NCBI GenBank assembly: GCA_000247545.1
Contig: CP003316.1
Location: 405,233 to 469,232, forward strand
DNA from: Pyrobaculum oguniense TE7
GTDB taxonomy: Archaea; Thermoproteota; Thermoprotei; Thermoproteales; Thermoproteaceae
DNA length: 64,000 nucleotides
Direction of reading: 5' to 3'
Shown piece after piece: positions 8,211 to 16,450 of the stretch; position 1 is the stretch's first letter, and every line of letters begins with the position of its first letter. A program made the translations under genes and the position numbers. The notes below the pieces were generated by a model. The model had not been told where the DNA came from. It searched no databases and saw only the letters and a list, made by a program, of their open reading frames with translations.

Positions 8211-9224
8211 ATGGGGCTGAGTGAGGTACTGCTGGTATATATAGCGGTTCTGGGGGCGTCCATATACCTAGCACCGCGAGTCGTAGGGACTAGGCGGTGG
8301 AGGCTCGGCTTCTACGGGCTAATGGCGCTGGCCGTTGCCGGAATAGTCCTCACCGCATACTACGTCTTGTCCCCCCTCCTCTTCCCCGTAGTCCTGCTGT
8401 TCCAAGCCGCCACCGGCATTAAGGACTACGTACTGGCGTTCATAGCCCTCGTGGCCACTTCCGCGTTTATTATGTACCTCGTAGCGCCGTTCCTCATAAA
8501 CGCCGCCTTCTCCCCGCGCCCCGACCCCCGCCTACAGGGCATCGTCGACGAAGTCGCCGCCAGGTTCGGCCGGAGGATAAGAGCCAAGGCCGTGGTCGTG
8601 GACGGGCCGCCCAACGCCTTCGCCTACGGCAACTTCCTCTCCGGCCGATACGTGGCGGTTACGACGGGGCTACTGAAAATCGCAAACCAAGACGAGCTGA
8701 GGGCCGTGATAGGCCACGAGCTGGGCCACCACGCCAACCGCGACAACGAGGTCATGTCAGCCCTGGGGATACTACCATCGCTGGCCTACTACACCGGAGC
8801 CGCGGCCATAGCCATCGGCCTAGCCAACAGGGAGAGGCCCGGGCTCCTGGCCGTTGCATACGGCGTCGTGATGATAGTCGTGTCCTTCATAATCCAGCTC
8901 CTGGTCATGGCCTTCAGCAGGCTCCGGGAGTACTACGCCGACATGCACGGCGCCCGCGCCGCGGGGAAAGAGGCGATGATGTCAGCCCTCGCCAAGATAC
9001 ACCAGTATTATAAAAACGCCCCAGAAGAGCTCCAAGCCTCGCCCAAGACCTCCGGCTTCAAAGCCCTCTTCATATACGCCCTCGTCGAGGCCGCCGCCAG
9101 CCCATTCGCAGACCAGATCCGCCTCCTCATGAACGAGCGCACCTCCTGGCTCGAGGAGCTACTATCCTCCCATCCACCCATACCCAAGAGGCTGAGGTTC
9201 CTCGCCGCGTTGCCCACCCTCTAA
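8211..9224 (+). CDS. htpX: HtpX-like M48 membrane zinc protease
   Basis: A 337-residue protein with two N-terminal hydrophobic spans, another pair after the active site, and the M48 zinc motif HELGHHANRD near residue 169. The third ligand lies in REYYADMHGARAAG. HtpX proteases degrade misfolded membrane proteins, with the active site on the cytoplasmic side. The ATG at 8211 has a tatatacta-rich promoter just upstream. A second M48 protease is at 45408. Length is usual for the family. Confidence 0.9.
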   Translation: MGLSEVLLVYIAVLGASIYLAPRVVGTRRWRLGFYGLMALAVAGIVLTAYYVLSPLLFPVVLLFQAATGIKDYVLAFIALVATSAFIMYLVAPFLINAAFSPRPDPRLQGIVDEVAARFGRRIRAKAVVVDGPPNAFAYGNFLSGRYVAVTTGLLKIANQDELRAVIGHELGHHANRDNEVMSALGILPSLAYYTGAAAIAIGLANRERPGLLAVAYGVVMIVVSFIIQLLVMAFSRLREYYADMHGARAAGKEAMMSALAKIHQYYKNAPEELQASPKTSGFKALFIYALVEAAASPFADQIRLLMNERTSWLEELLSSHPPIPKRLRFLAALPTL

Positions 9225-9256
9225 AAGTTTTTAAAACCGCCTCTTTTTTCCAACCA

Positions 9257-9333
9257 GGGCCCGTAGCTCAGCCTGGTAGAGCGGCGGGCTCTTAACCCGT
9301 AGGTCGTGGGTTCGAATCCCACCGGGCCCGCCA
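9257..9333 (+). tRNA. tRNA-Lys (CTT)
   Basis: A full cloverleaf can be drawn: acceptor GGGCCCG paired with CGGGCCC, D stem GCTC/GAGC, anticodon loop CTCTTAA with anticodon CTT, T stem GTGGG/CCCAC with loop TTCGAAT. The discriminator base is G (9330) and CCA is encoded (9331-9333). No intron. A gtttttaaaacc promoter lies just upstream. Confidence 0.95.
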
Positions 9334-9479
9334 GCTTCCTTCTCACAGCACCCACGCAGACCCTCGCAACACCCTTCCGGGCAGTAGCCCAGCCTCCGCT
9401 GGCGCTGCGCAGAGCCCTATGTGGCGCGGAGGCGGCGGGCGGGGGACAAAGCTTAAAAACACCTCCGAACTATTGTAAA

Positions 9480-9573
<94 letters not shown>

Positions 9574-9623
9574 TCTCCCAACCAGCGGCCCACAAGCTTA
9601 AAAACACACCCAGTAAAACACAG

Positions 9624-9701
9624 GGGCCCGTAGCTCAGCCTGGACAGAGCGGCGGCCTCCGGAGCCGTAGGTCGTGGGTTCGAATCCCACCGGGCCCGCC
9701 A
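9624..9701 (+). tRNA. tRNA-Arg (CCG)
   Basis: Acceptor GGGCCCG/CGGGCCC, D stem GCTC/GAGC, anticodon stem GCGGC/GCCGT with loop CTCCGGA and anticodon CCG, T arm identical to tRNA-Lys above. The discriminator is G at 9698 and CCA is encoded at 9699-9701. No intron. Promoter gcttaaaaacac at about 9595-9606. It shares acceptor and T arms with tRNA-Lys. Confidence 0.95.
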
Positions 9702-9785
9702 GTTTTCAACCACCCACCAGCCGCGGCCCAGCACCACCTTCACAACTCACCCCCAAGAAAAAACTGCGCCCCCATCCGCGGAGAG

Positions 9786-10391
9786 GCGGTTTGCGTTGGA
9801 GGAGGACGCGGAGTTTAGGTACGCGGTGGCGGGGTTGCTGGGGCTGGGCGAGGTGTTGAACGAGCTGAGGACGCTGAGAGAAGACTTCAACAACTGTGTA
9901 AAGAAAGGCTAAAAATGAGAAGAGGTGAAGAGAGTGGCACACCACATGGAAGCAGTTTCCAGAGCACTACGAAGGGCGGTGACAGAAAAACGAGCGGAGA
10001 TGGGAGGAAAATTGGAAGAGATAGGAGAATGTCAATAGGCGGATTCCCCGCATAGAGGAGGCGCTAGGGGCTCTGAGCGAGAGCTTCTACAGCTCTCAGC
10101 TGTGGAACGACTTGAAAGAGGAGATAGGGACAAGGGGCGAGGGTGATCCGCCGTGTGAGGAGCGCAAAGGTGGATAACGTGGACGTGGACCTCCTCGTGG
10201 AGACTGATTGGCGGGTCTACGTGGTGGAGGTTAGGCCTAGGGTGGAGGACGTCGGCGCGCTTTTGGCAAAGGCGGAGGTGGTGAAAGCCGCCTTGGGCAA
10301 AGAGGCGGTGCCGATACTGACAGGAGCGTGGATAGGAGACGACGTGGATAAATACGCGAGGGGGAAAGACGTGTTGGTGTACAGCTACTAA
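9786..10391 (+). pseudogene. Decayed coiled-coil/nuclease-like (DUF3782-type) gene
   Basis: Pieces of one protein appear in several frames. An N-terminal module (FRYAVAGLLGLGEVLNEL, about 9815-9868) is followed by a helical linker, then RIEEALGALSESFYSSQLWN in a second frame and VDLLVETDWRVYVVEVRP in a third (10143-10391), ending VLVYSY. The last part resembles a PD-(D/E)XK-like fold (Asp ... VVEV). At least two frameshifts and stops break it. A paralogous wreck lies at 11600-12253 and an intact relative at 42912. Confidence 0.7.
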
Positions 10392-10769
10392 ACGCAGGGT
10401 GAGGCCCGCGGGCCGGCGCTTCGTGAGCTGGGCGCCCCCCTCAGCTAAGGCGGGGTTTTCTGCAGGTGTGGTTCGCCAATGTCGTTCAACACGTCCCGCC
10501 AAGGCGCTGCTAGGCAACGCCAGTAGCCCTCCGGCACGACCCCCCATAGGAGGGCGTTGCCTGCTCTCCACTTCACCCCCTGGGGCCCTCACGCCTACTC
10601 TCCTACAGGTACGGCAACCCCTAGAACTTCGCCCCCGCCTCTGGCGGCCGGCGAGGGGGTGCCCGGTCGCCCCGCGGAGGGGGCGATTGGCAAGTCACAG
10701 CAAGACTTGACCAAGTCGCTGTCCGAGTCCCGCGCGGGTAAATTTTTTACCAGCCGCAGCGGTCCGGCC
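10392..10769 (+). other. GC-rich gap with no clear gene
   Basis: About 380 bp between the decayed nuclease-like gene and the HEPN gene. Open frames exist but look like GC-driven shadows. One minus-strand frame at about 10450-10570 reads WGVVPEGYWRCLAAPWRD, which may be a gene remnant I cannot name. The TATA element for the HEPN gene is at 10739-10749. Confidence 0.4.
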
Positions 10770-11171
10770 GTGAGGGAGTTCGACAGGTGGTACCGGCAAG
10801 CCGTCCGCAACCTCGAGGCTGCGCGGAGCGACTTGGCGAGCGGGTTCTACGAGTGGGCGTGCTTTAAGGCGCAGCAAGCGGCTGAGCTGGCCGTGAAGGC
10901 GCTGTTAAGGGCGAGGGGGGTGCCCAGAGGGGGGCACTCAGTGCTGAAGCTTTTGGAAATAGCAGAGGCGGAGCTGGGGCTCCGGGTGCCGCAAGAGCTC
11001 AAGGAGGCCGCGGCCGAGCTCGACAACATGTACATACCGCCGAGATACCCCGACGCCTTCGCCGAGGGAAGCCCCTACGAGTTCTTCACGAAGGCCATGG
11101 CGGAGAGGGCGATGGCAAATGCCGAGAGGATACTGAGGTGGGCCGCCGAGGCATGGAGTGCAGGGAGGTAG
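10770..11171 (+). CDS. HEPN-domain protein (toxin of a HEPN-MNT pair)
   Basis: From GTG 10770 the protein has 133 residues and a four-helix HEPN pattern: FDRWYRQAVRNLEAARSDL, the AQQAAELAVKALL helix and an R...H element in RARGVPRGGHSVLKL. HEPN domains often act as RNases held in check by a partnering minimal nucleotidyltransferase, which is the next gene here. The GTG is chosen because taaatttttta at 10739-10749 is about 26 nt upstream; the open frame extends to 10557 but its extra N-terminus is low-complexity. It overlaps the MNT gene by 19 bp. Confidence 0.8.
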   Translation: MREFDRWYRQAVRNLEAARSDLASGFYEWACFKAQQAAELAVKALLRARGVPRGGHSVLKLLEIAEAELGLRVPQELKEAAAELDNMYIPPRYPDAFAEGSPYEFFTKAMAERAMANAERILRWAAEAWSAGR

Positions 11172-11581
11172 TCCCCGGCGTATTGAAGCTGATGGAGTGC
11201 TTGAAGGGCCGGCTCGGCAACTTCTCGGCCCTCCTCACGGGGTCTTGGGCAAGGGGGGAGAGCCGCGGGGCGCTGAGCGATGTAGACGTCTTGATCTTCG
11301 CCAAGCCGGACCCCAAGGCCGAGCTCTGCTGCTGGGGCCTGCCGTATGAATGCGACTTGATCTTCGTAGAGCCCGAGAAGACGCGCCGCCTCCTCGAGGC
11401 GGGCTTCATCGCCTTGCTGGAAGGCTTGTGGCACGGAATATGGATATGCAGAGACGAAGCGGCCTCCGCCGTCGAGAGCGCTTGGAGGTCCTTCCTGGCA
11501 GAGCACGAGGTGGTCAGAAAAGGCGACTATTGGGTAATAAGGAAGAGGGGTCGCCAGCCCTATAACCTCGCCCCCGGCTAG
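11153..11581 (+). CDS. MNT-type nucleotidyltransferase (antitoxin of HEPN-MNT pair)
   Basis: A 142-residue protein with the minimal nucleotidyltransferase signature GSWARGESRGALSDVDVLIF near residues 26-45. The two aspartates of SDVD are metal ligands. MntA-type enzymes AMPylate or otherwise neutralise their HEPN partner. ATG 11153 lies inside the end of the HEPN gene; a GTG at 11138 is possible. The overlap supports an operon. Confidence 0.85.
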   Translation: MECREVVPGVLKLMECLKGRLGNFSALLTGSWARGESRGALSDVDVLIFAKPDPKAELCCWGLPYECDLIFVEPEKTRRLLEAGFIALLEGLWHGIWICRDEAASAVESAWRSFLAEHEVVRKGDYWVIRKRGRQPYNLAPG

Positions 11582-11599
11582 ATGACGCGCCGCTCACGG

Positions 11600-12253
11600 C
11601 TGTGGAAAAGAGGCGCCACCTGAAGGCCCTTGAGGAGGATCCCCGAGATTCGCTACGCGGCGGCGGGGCTATTGGGTCTGGGCTAGGTCCTCGCCGAGCT
11701 TAAGGACACGACTTCAATAAATTCATCGACCTGGGCGCTGGGAGGAAGACAACAACGCTAGGAAGAGAACAACGAGATGGGAAGAAAACTGAGAAAGTGG
11801 GGGGGGGGGGGGACTCCCGCAGGTGGGAGGAGCAAAAACGTCTGGAGGCTTCGAGTCGTGGAAGAAGTTTAGAGGATTACGAAAGCCGTTGGGATGAGGC
11901 GAGCAGGCGGTTTGCCCAAATCGAGGAGGTCCAGCGCGCCTCCGCCGAGGCACTCAGCAGATACGTCTGGGACGACCTAAAGGAGGAGATAAAGATTCGG
12001 GGAGAGGCCGTTCTGCGGCGGACGAGGAACGCTAATGTGGACAACGTGGATAGGTCTCTTGGTTGAAGCAGATAAGCGGGTCTATGCCATAGAGGTCAAG
12101 ATTAGGCCTAAAGTTGAAGACATCGGCATGTTGTCAGCGAAGGCTGAGGTGGTGGAGGCCATTTGGGAAGGAAGCGGTGCCCATATCGACAGGGACTTGG
12201 ATGGGAGAAGAGGTGGAGAAATACGCGAAGACGTGTTGGTGTACAGCTACTGA
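11600..12253 (+). pseudogene. Second decayed coiled-coil/nuclease-like gene
   Basis: This is a paralogue of the wreck at 9786-10391. It has the same N-terminal module (IRYAAAGLLGLG, about 11650), a helical middle (RFAQIEEVQRASAEALSRYV, about 11910-11970), then, after another frameshift, LLVEADKRVYAIEVKIRP, ending VLVYSY. It contains a run of 14 G at 11799-11812. Stops and frameshifts make it non-functional as read. Confidence 0.7.
11799..11812 (+). repeat. Poly-G tract of 14
   Basis: Fourteen consecutive G inside the decayed nuclease-like gene. Long G runs that vary in length between clones were reported for P. aerophilum, which lacks classical mismatch repair. The run shifts the reading frame at this point, so its length affects the gene directly. 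Confidence 0.9.
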
Positions 12254-12428
12254 CCGCGAGCACCTCCTCCGCCGAGGCAACCCTCCGAGGATGCAGTCCA
12301 CGACACACGATGGCGTAGCCGGGAGGCGCCCGTCCTCCGGGCCTCCAGCGCGATCTCTATCTGAGAGCCCCCTAAAGGCCGTCGATGCGTCTTGCTTCTT
12401 GGGCGGCCCCCAGTCAGCGCCGTGGACG

Positions 12429-12803
12429 CTACTTCCGCCTAGGCGCAATCCTCTGCACGCCCGCCTCGTCGAAGTCCGCGTCGTTGGACAATATAGTGTC
12501 CACCCCGTAGACCTGCATGGTGGCGAGGTGCACCCTGTCCTCGAAGTCCCTCGGCCTCGACAGCCTCCTGGCCCTGCCCAAAACCTCGGCGTCCAGCGGC
12601 AGCAACGTAGCCAAGTCCCCCACAGCCTCCACCACCCCCTCGTCGCGCGTCAAGACGTAGAGAAGCCAGGCGGTGAGGGCAGAGGTGGCCAGCCTCCCCA
12701 CGTACTTCTTAATCAGCTCCCGGGAGCCCTCCCCGTACTCGGGATGCGCCGTGAAGAAGTAGTACAAGACGTTGACATCAACGTAGATCCACCTGCGACG
12801 CAT
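12429..12803 (-). CDS. vapC: PIN-domain ribonuclease toxin (VapC)
   Basis: A 124-residue PIN protein. The first acidic residue is in YVDVNVLYYF, and later acids are in RDFEDRVHLATM and SNDADFDEAG, the usual Mg-binding set. VapC toxins cleave tRNA or rRNA. Its start overlaps the end of the AbrB-like gene by 26 bp, the standard VapBC order. Confidence 0.9.
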   Translation of the reverse strand: MRRRWIYVDVNVLYYFFTAHPEYGEGSRELIKKYVGRLATSALTAWLLYVLTRDEGVVEAVGDLATLLPLDAEVLGRARRLSRPRDFEDRVHLATMQVYGVDTILSNDADFDEAGVQRIAPRRK

Positions 12804-13011
12804 CCCTCACAGCCCCCTCTATCTCCTCCAGAGTTCTGTATTTGGCGGGCCCGAACTTGCCGTAGTACCTATCCACGTCGTCCACAGGCTCCAGCAAAAT
12901 GCCCCCCTCCACCACCCTCACCCTAAAACGCCGAGCCCCGATCCGCCTCCTAATCTCCGCAGGGAGGTAGATCCTCCCAGAGCCGTCCACCTCCACAATT
13001 TCCACAAACAC
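12778..13011 (-). CDS. vapB: AbrB-type antitoxin (VapB)
   Basis: A 77-residue protein with the swapped-hairpin AbrB/MazE pattern (VDGSGRIYLPAEIRRRIGA) and a charged C-terminal tail that would wrap VapC. GTG 13011 is used; GTG 13005 is also in frame and fits the TATA (aaatatttaaac, 13022-13033) slightly better. It would bind and repress its own promoter. Confidence 0.85.
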   Translation of the reverse strand: MFVEIVEVDGSGRIYLPAEIRRRIGARRFRVRVVEGGILLEPVDDVDRYYGKFGPAKYRTLEEIEGAVRDASQVDLR

Positions 13012-13047
13012 ACCAAAATGGAAATATTTAAACTTTTTGGAAACACA

Positions 13048-13743
13048 TCACTTCACCAACACCACCTCCCTGTCGCAGAACACCCTCGGCAACATCTCGC
13101 CGGCGCCCCCCGAGACGTACATGACGGCCTCCCCCCTCTTGTAGAGCCCCCTGACGTAGCCAAAGAAGCTGTTCGTCACCGCGGGAATCCCCCCAGGCAG
13201 GCAGAACTGCCCCCCGTGGGTATGCCCCGCCAGGTAGAGCCCCCCAACCGCGCTCTGGAAGGCATCCGGCGAATGCACCAGCACAATGTCGGCATCCTTA
13301 ACAGGCGGGTAGTCCCTCGGATCCTCCCGCCAGTCCAGCCCGAAGATCCTGAGCCCGCCGATTTGGACCCAGTCGTCCCGCAAAACGTGCACCCCCGCCT
13401 CCTCCAGCGCCCTAATGCCCTCCCCAAGCGGGATCCTCCCCCGGTCCCAATACTCGTGGTTCCCCAAAACAGCCACCTTAGGCCCCCTCAGCCCGCCCAG
13501 CACCCCCACCACAACCTCCGCACCGGGAGTCAACTTGTCGTACGTATCCCCACCTATAAGCAACAGGTCGTAGTCCGGCAGATTGAGGTATGTCAAGCCG
13601 TGGATGTGTAAGTCGGTCAAGTGCAGAACCCGCCTGCCCAGCCCCAGATCCAGCACAGTAACAACTCGCCGCACCAACCCCACCCCCACCACCCCCAGCA
13701 AAGCCAGCCCAGCCGCCGACGCCAGAAGCGCCCTACGAAGCAC
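13048..13743 (-). CDS. Secreted or membrane-anchored metallophosphoesterase
   Basis: A 231-residue calcineurin-type phosphoesterase with the full motif set: LTDLHIH, LLIGGDTYD, VLGNHEYWD, LVHSPDAF and GHTHGGQF, binding two metals. The N-terminus (MLRRALLASAAGLALLG) is a signal or anchor that resembles a Tat leader. GTG 13743 is chosen because the TATA tttaaatt at 13762-13770 is 25 nt upstream, and the truncated paralogue at 32084 starts the same way. The promoter A/T block is shared with the divergent tRNA-Gly. The substrate is unknown. Confidence 0.85.
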   Translation of the reverse strand: MLRRALLASAAGLALLGVVGVGLVRRVVTVLDLGLGRRVLHLTDLHIHGLTYLNLPDYDLLLIGGDTYDKLTPGAEVVVGVLGGLRGPKVAVLGNHEYWDRGRIPLGEGIRALEEAGVHVLRDDWVQIGGLRIFGLDWREDPRDYPPVKDADIVLVHSPDAFQSAVGGLYLAGHTHGGQFCLPGGIPAVTNSFFGYVRGLYKRGEAVMYVSGGAGEMLPRVFCDREVVLVK

Positions 13744-13795
13744 CCCAAGACACACCCATAAATTTAAAAACTACTCAGTTCACAAAAACACATGA
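13744..13795. promoter_or_regulatory. Shared divergent promoter: phosphoesterase and tRNA-Gly
   Basis: The single A/T block aaatttaaaa at about 13760-13771 lies 25 nt from the phosphoesterase GTG (13743, minus strand) and about 27 nt from the tRNA-Gly 5' end (13796, plus strand). One nearly palindromic TATA could thus serve both directions. Confidence 0.5.
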
Positions 13796-13908
13796 GCGGC
13801 GGTAGTCTAGCCTGGTTTAAGGACCCCGGAGAAGGATGAAGGGGGCCGACTAGGGATGGCGGCCTGCCAAGCCGTTGATCCCGGGTTCAAATCCCGGCCG
13901 CCGCACCA
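13796..13908 (+). tRNA. tRNA-Gly (GCC) with a non-canonical intron
   Basis: Acceptor GCGGCGG pairs with CCGCCGC (13898-13904), discriminator A, CCA encoded (13906-13908). D stem GTCT/GGAC ends at 13824. The anticodon arm GCGGC-CTGCCAA-GCCGT starts at 13859 and gives anticodon GCC (13866-13868). The 34 nt between are too many by 33, so an intron of about 33 nt (near 13825-13857) lies at about position 25/26 or 26/27, outside the anticodon loop. This is typical of Thermoproteales. Confidence 0.85.
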
Positions 13909-14191
13909 CGCCGGTCTTCTCACCCAATCCCTAAGCCCCGCTCCTAATCACGCCACCTCTCAACTTCACAGGTTCTAGATAGCTTAGCCGGCTTCGCCCG
14001 TGCTTGCGACTATCAGACGGCAAACCGATCCAGCCATTACCTGATATCTTGGCATAAGAAGCGACACTTGTTGAAAAACGCCTCTTGGCCCCTCTCTAGG
14101 TGATACGCTTTGGCCGTAGCGCTTGTGCGCTCTCGCCTATTTCCGCACTTTTAATTATGCAAAATCCCCTCCGCACCGCCTTGAGCGCCGC
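13909..14191 (+). other. Gap without recognisable gene
   Basis: About 280 bp downstream of tRNA-Gly. Short frames are broken, there are no clear repeats, and a tttaattatg stretch at about 14150-14159 is the only promoter-like site. It is a possible insertion scar next to the tRNA 3' end, but I see no duplicated tRNA end. Confidence 0.4.
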
Positions 14192-15187
14192 CTACCGCGC
14201 CAGGATTCTGAGGCGCTTGCCCACCTCGCTCAGATCTTGCTCCTCAGAGACCTTTGCGATTACGTACGCGATGGCGGCGTCTCTCGCGGCGTCACCTGCA
14301 TCGTAGAACAGCTCAACCCGCCGCAGATCCTCGGACTCGGCTAGGCTGGCTAGGCGCTCTCTCAGGCAACCGTAGAGCCACCAAGCCTCCCTCGCGGCGT
14401 CTCCAAGGCTCCCGAGACGCGCCAGCTGGGGCCACATCTTGAAGAGCAAGACGTTTCCTAGCAGTATTGAGAGGAATAAGCTCTCTAGCGGCGCTCTGGC
14501 GGCGAGCGCCTTGGCCACTGCCGAGCCGACGCCCGTCTGGACGACCACCTTGACCCTAAGGCCGCCGCTCAAAGAGATCCACCGGAGGACCACGTGTTCT
14601 ACCAGCTCCTCGTCGGCCGCGCTTGAGACGAGGTTGATAGCCGAGAGCGCCGCGTATATCGCCGGCGCGGCCTCCCTGGTTATCTTCTTCTCGTGCACCT
14701 CGCTGTAGTAGTCCCTCTCGCCCATCTTGCCGACCAGCACCGCGGCTTCCTCCCTGAAGCGCGCCGAGCCGTAGAGGAATATGTGCGCCACGGCAGACCT
14801 CCCGAGCAGTTGCTGGAAAGCGAGCGACTCAGCCACGTCGGACAAGCGTAGCGAGAGGCCGCCGCTGATCTTCAAGACCTCTTCGTCACCCTCCACGAGA
14901 CCCGCGGCGAACACGATCTGCCACTGGGCGAGCTCGCCGAACTCCGGGGAGCCCGCCCACCGCGACACCTCCTCGTAGATCCTGCCCAGAGGCCCATGCG
15001 CGAGCTCCTTGAAGGCCTCCTCGAAGTCCCCGGACAGCTCCCTCGACAAGGCCTCGCGCACGCCCCACACCTCTTCGTCGAGCGCCAGAAGGTAGCGGCG
15101 TTGCCTCCCCTTCGGCGGCCGGCGCCACAGCTTGACCGCGTGCTCCAGAAAGCTCTTGGCGACGCCCGCGGCCCGCTTAGAGCTCAT
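14192..15187 (-). CDS. Unknown helical protein of the accessory island
   Basis: A 331-residue, mostly alpha-helical, charged protein that I do not recognise. The N-terminus is basic (KLWRRPPKGRQRRYLLAL) and could bind nucleic acid. A C-terminal piece (LFLSILLGNVLLFKMWPQLA) has a homologous fragment on the same strand at about 16250-16442 (VVLGNALLFNVWPMAQSQI), so the family has at least two copies here. It is divergent from the zinc-ribbon gene at 15267. Confidence 0.65.
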   Translation of the reverse strand: MSSKRAAGVAKSFLEHAVKLWRRPPKGRQRRYLLALDEEVWGVREALSRELSGDFEEAFKELAHGPLGRIYEEVSRWAGSPEFGELAQWQIVFAAGLVEGDEEVLKISGGLSLRLSDVAESLAFQQLLGRSAVAHIFLYGSARFREEAAVLVGKMGERDYYSEVHEKKITREAAPAIYAALSAINLVSSAADEELVEHVVLRWISLSGGLRVKVVVQTGVGSAVAKALAARAPLESLFLSILLGNVLLFKMWPQLARLGSLGDAAREAWWLYGCLRERLASLAESEDLRRVELFYDAGDAARDAAIAYVIAKVSEEQDLSEVGKRLRILAR

Positions 15188-15266
15188 GGACGGATGCGCG
15201 CTCCGGCTTTTTAACTCTTCCGGACTGTCTGCTCACAGCTTATAAATCAGGAAGTAGACAGCTGTA

Positions 15267-15842
15267 GTGAAGTGCCCCTACTGCGGCTCTGAGGACGTCG
15301 AGGCGGTTAAGAGCTGGGAGATGCCCAAGAGGGGCTACAAGGTGACGCGGTACCGGTGCAGAAGTTGCGGCGGACAATTCAACCACTACGTGGGAAGGGG
15401 CAAGGAGTTCGTGCTGAGGCCCGGCGCCTCCAGGAAGAGCCCCAGGCGCACGTGCATAATAGTCGAGTGGCCCAACCTTCCGCAGATCCGCGTCAGCGAA
15501 ATCGAGGTAAGGGGGACCTACCTGAGTGGCATCAGCGAGTTCCTCTGGAAGCTGGAGGGGCTCCGCGAGAAGGGGGTTTTGAAGGTCCTGTCGGCCGAGG
15601 CGCTCGTCGTGTGTGGCGGGAGCGCCGAGGCGCAGTTTAAGGCCAAGGGCGGCGGCTCCCTCGGCCAGATCCTGAGTAGGGCGCTCAGCTCAGCCAAGGG
15701 TTGCGCAGTTAGAGTAGTAGTGGAGGTAGACGCGCAACTCAGCGAGAGCTTGCGGCTGGCGCTCGAGACGTACCACAAGATAATGAATAAGGATGTGGAG
15801 ATCAGAGCCCGGGGAGAGCTCTGCGCCGCTGAGGGCGGTTAG
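15267..15842 (+). CDS. Zinc-ribbon protein of unknown function
   Basis: A 191-residue protein with an N-terminal zinc ribbon: CPYC at residues 3-6 and CRSC about 30 residues later, a pattern seen in transposase- and TFIIS-like ribbons. The rest is alpha/beta and not recognised. GTG 15267 sits 25 nt from tataaatca at 15241-15249. It lies between the unknown helical gene and the broken glycosylase, perhaps a relict module with them. Confidence 0.65.
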   Translation: MKCPYCGSEDVEAVKSWEMPKRGYKVTRYRCRSCGGQFNHYVGRGKEFVLRPGASRKSPRRTCIIVEWPNLPQIRVSEIEVRGTYLSGISEFLWKLEGLREKGVLKVLSAEALVVCGGSAEAQFKAKGGGSLGQILSRALSSAKGCAVRVVVEVDAQLSESLRLALETYHKIMNKDVEIRARGELCAAEGG

Positions 15843-15874
15843 AGGTAGTTATATACTGCACCTGCTTCAGAGGC

Positions 15875-16264
15875 GTGGATCCCCGTAGCCTAGCCGAGAT
15901 AGTGGCTGAGTGGTGCGAGGACAACTGCGACTGGGGCCTTCCCTGGCGGCGGAGCCCCACGCCTTGGGGCATCCTCGCCGCCGCGCTTCTCTTGCGCAAG
16001 ACAACCGCCAAGCAGATGGCGGCGGTATACGAGGAGTTTCTCAAGAGGTACCCGGAGCCCCGCGCGCTCCTCCAGGCGCCTGAGGAGGAGCTGAAGGCGC
16101 TCCTGCGCCCCCTGGGGATCGAGAACCAGCGCGCCCGGCTCTTCAAGGAGCTCGCCCGAGAGCTGGCCGAGAAGTTCGGCGGGCAGGTGCCGTGCGACCG
16201 GGAGGCGCTCGAGAGCCTTCCAGGCGCGGGCCCCTACGCGGCTTCCCCTAATCGCGTCCGCTAG
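15875..16264 (+). pseudogene. Truncated MIG/MutY-type DNA glycosylase
   Basis: The frame begins like a HhH-GPD glycosylase (DWGLPWRRSPTPWGILAAAL, LRKTTAKQMAAVYEEFL, LRPLGIENQRARLFKELA) and reaches the hairpin LPGAGPYA near 16245. It then breaks off before the catalytic Asp and the Fe-S cysteines. It is clearly related to the intact enzyme at 19655 (RPLGIENQRARLF against RPIGLYNQRARQL). The join is to a reversed fragment of the helical gene family. It cannot be active. Confidence 0.75.
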
Positions 16265-16442
16265 CTCGTAGTATATCTCCAGTTGGCACAGGGAGAGCCT
16301 CCCGGCGGCCCTAACCCTCTGCTGTATCTGCTCCTTGACCCTCTTATATATCGCGATGGCCTCCTGGACTATCTGGCCAGCGTTTATCTGGGACTGCGCC
16401 ATGGGCCATACGTTGAAAAGCAAGGCGTTGCCCAGGACGACG
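16250..16442 (-). pseudogene. Fragment of the 14192-15187 gene family
   Basis: On the minus strand this stretch reads VVLGNALLFNVWPMAQSQI, later LSLCQLEIYYELADAIRG. It aligns with the C-terminal part of the 331-residue protein (LLGNVLLFKMWPQLA, VELFYDAGDAARDAA). Neither a start nor an end belongs to it. It abuts the broken glycosylase and probably marks a rearrangement junction. Confidence 0.6.
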
Positions 16443-16450
16443 CCGTGTTG

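Noticed and set aside
12114-12926. 270-codon plus-strand frame across 12.1-12.9 kb
   Set aside because: It overlaps the decayed nuclease-like gene and runs antisense to vapC and vapB, which have clear motifs and promoters. Composition is low-complexity.
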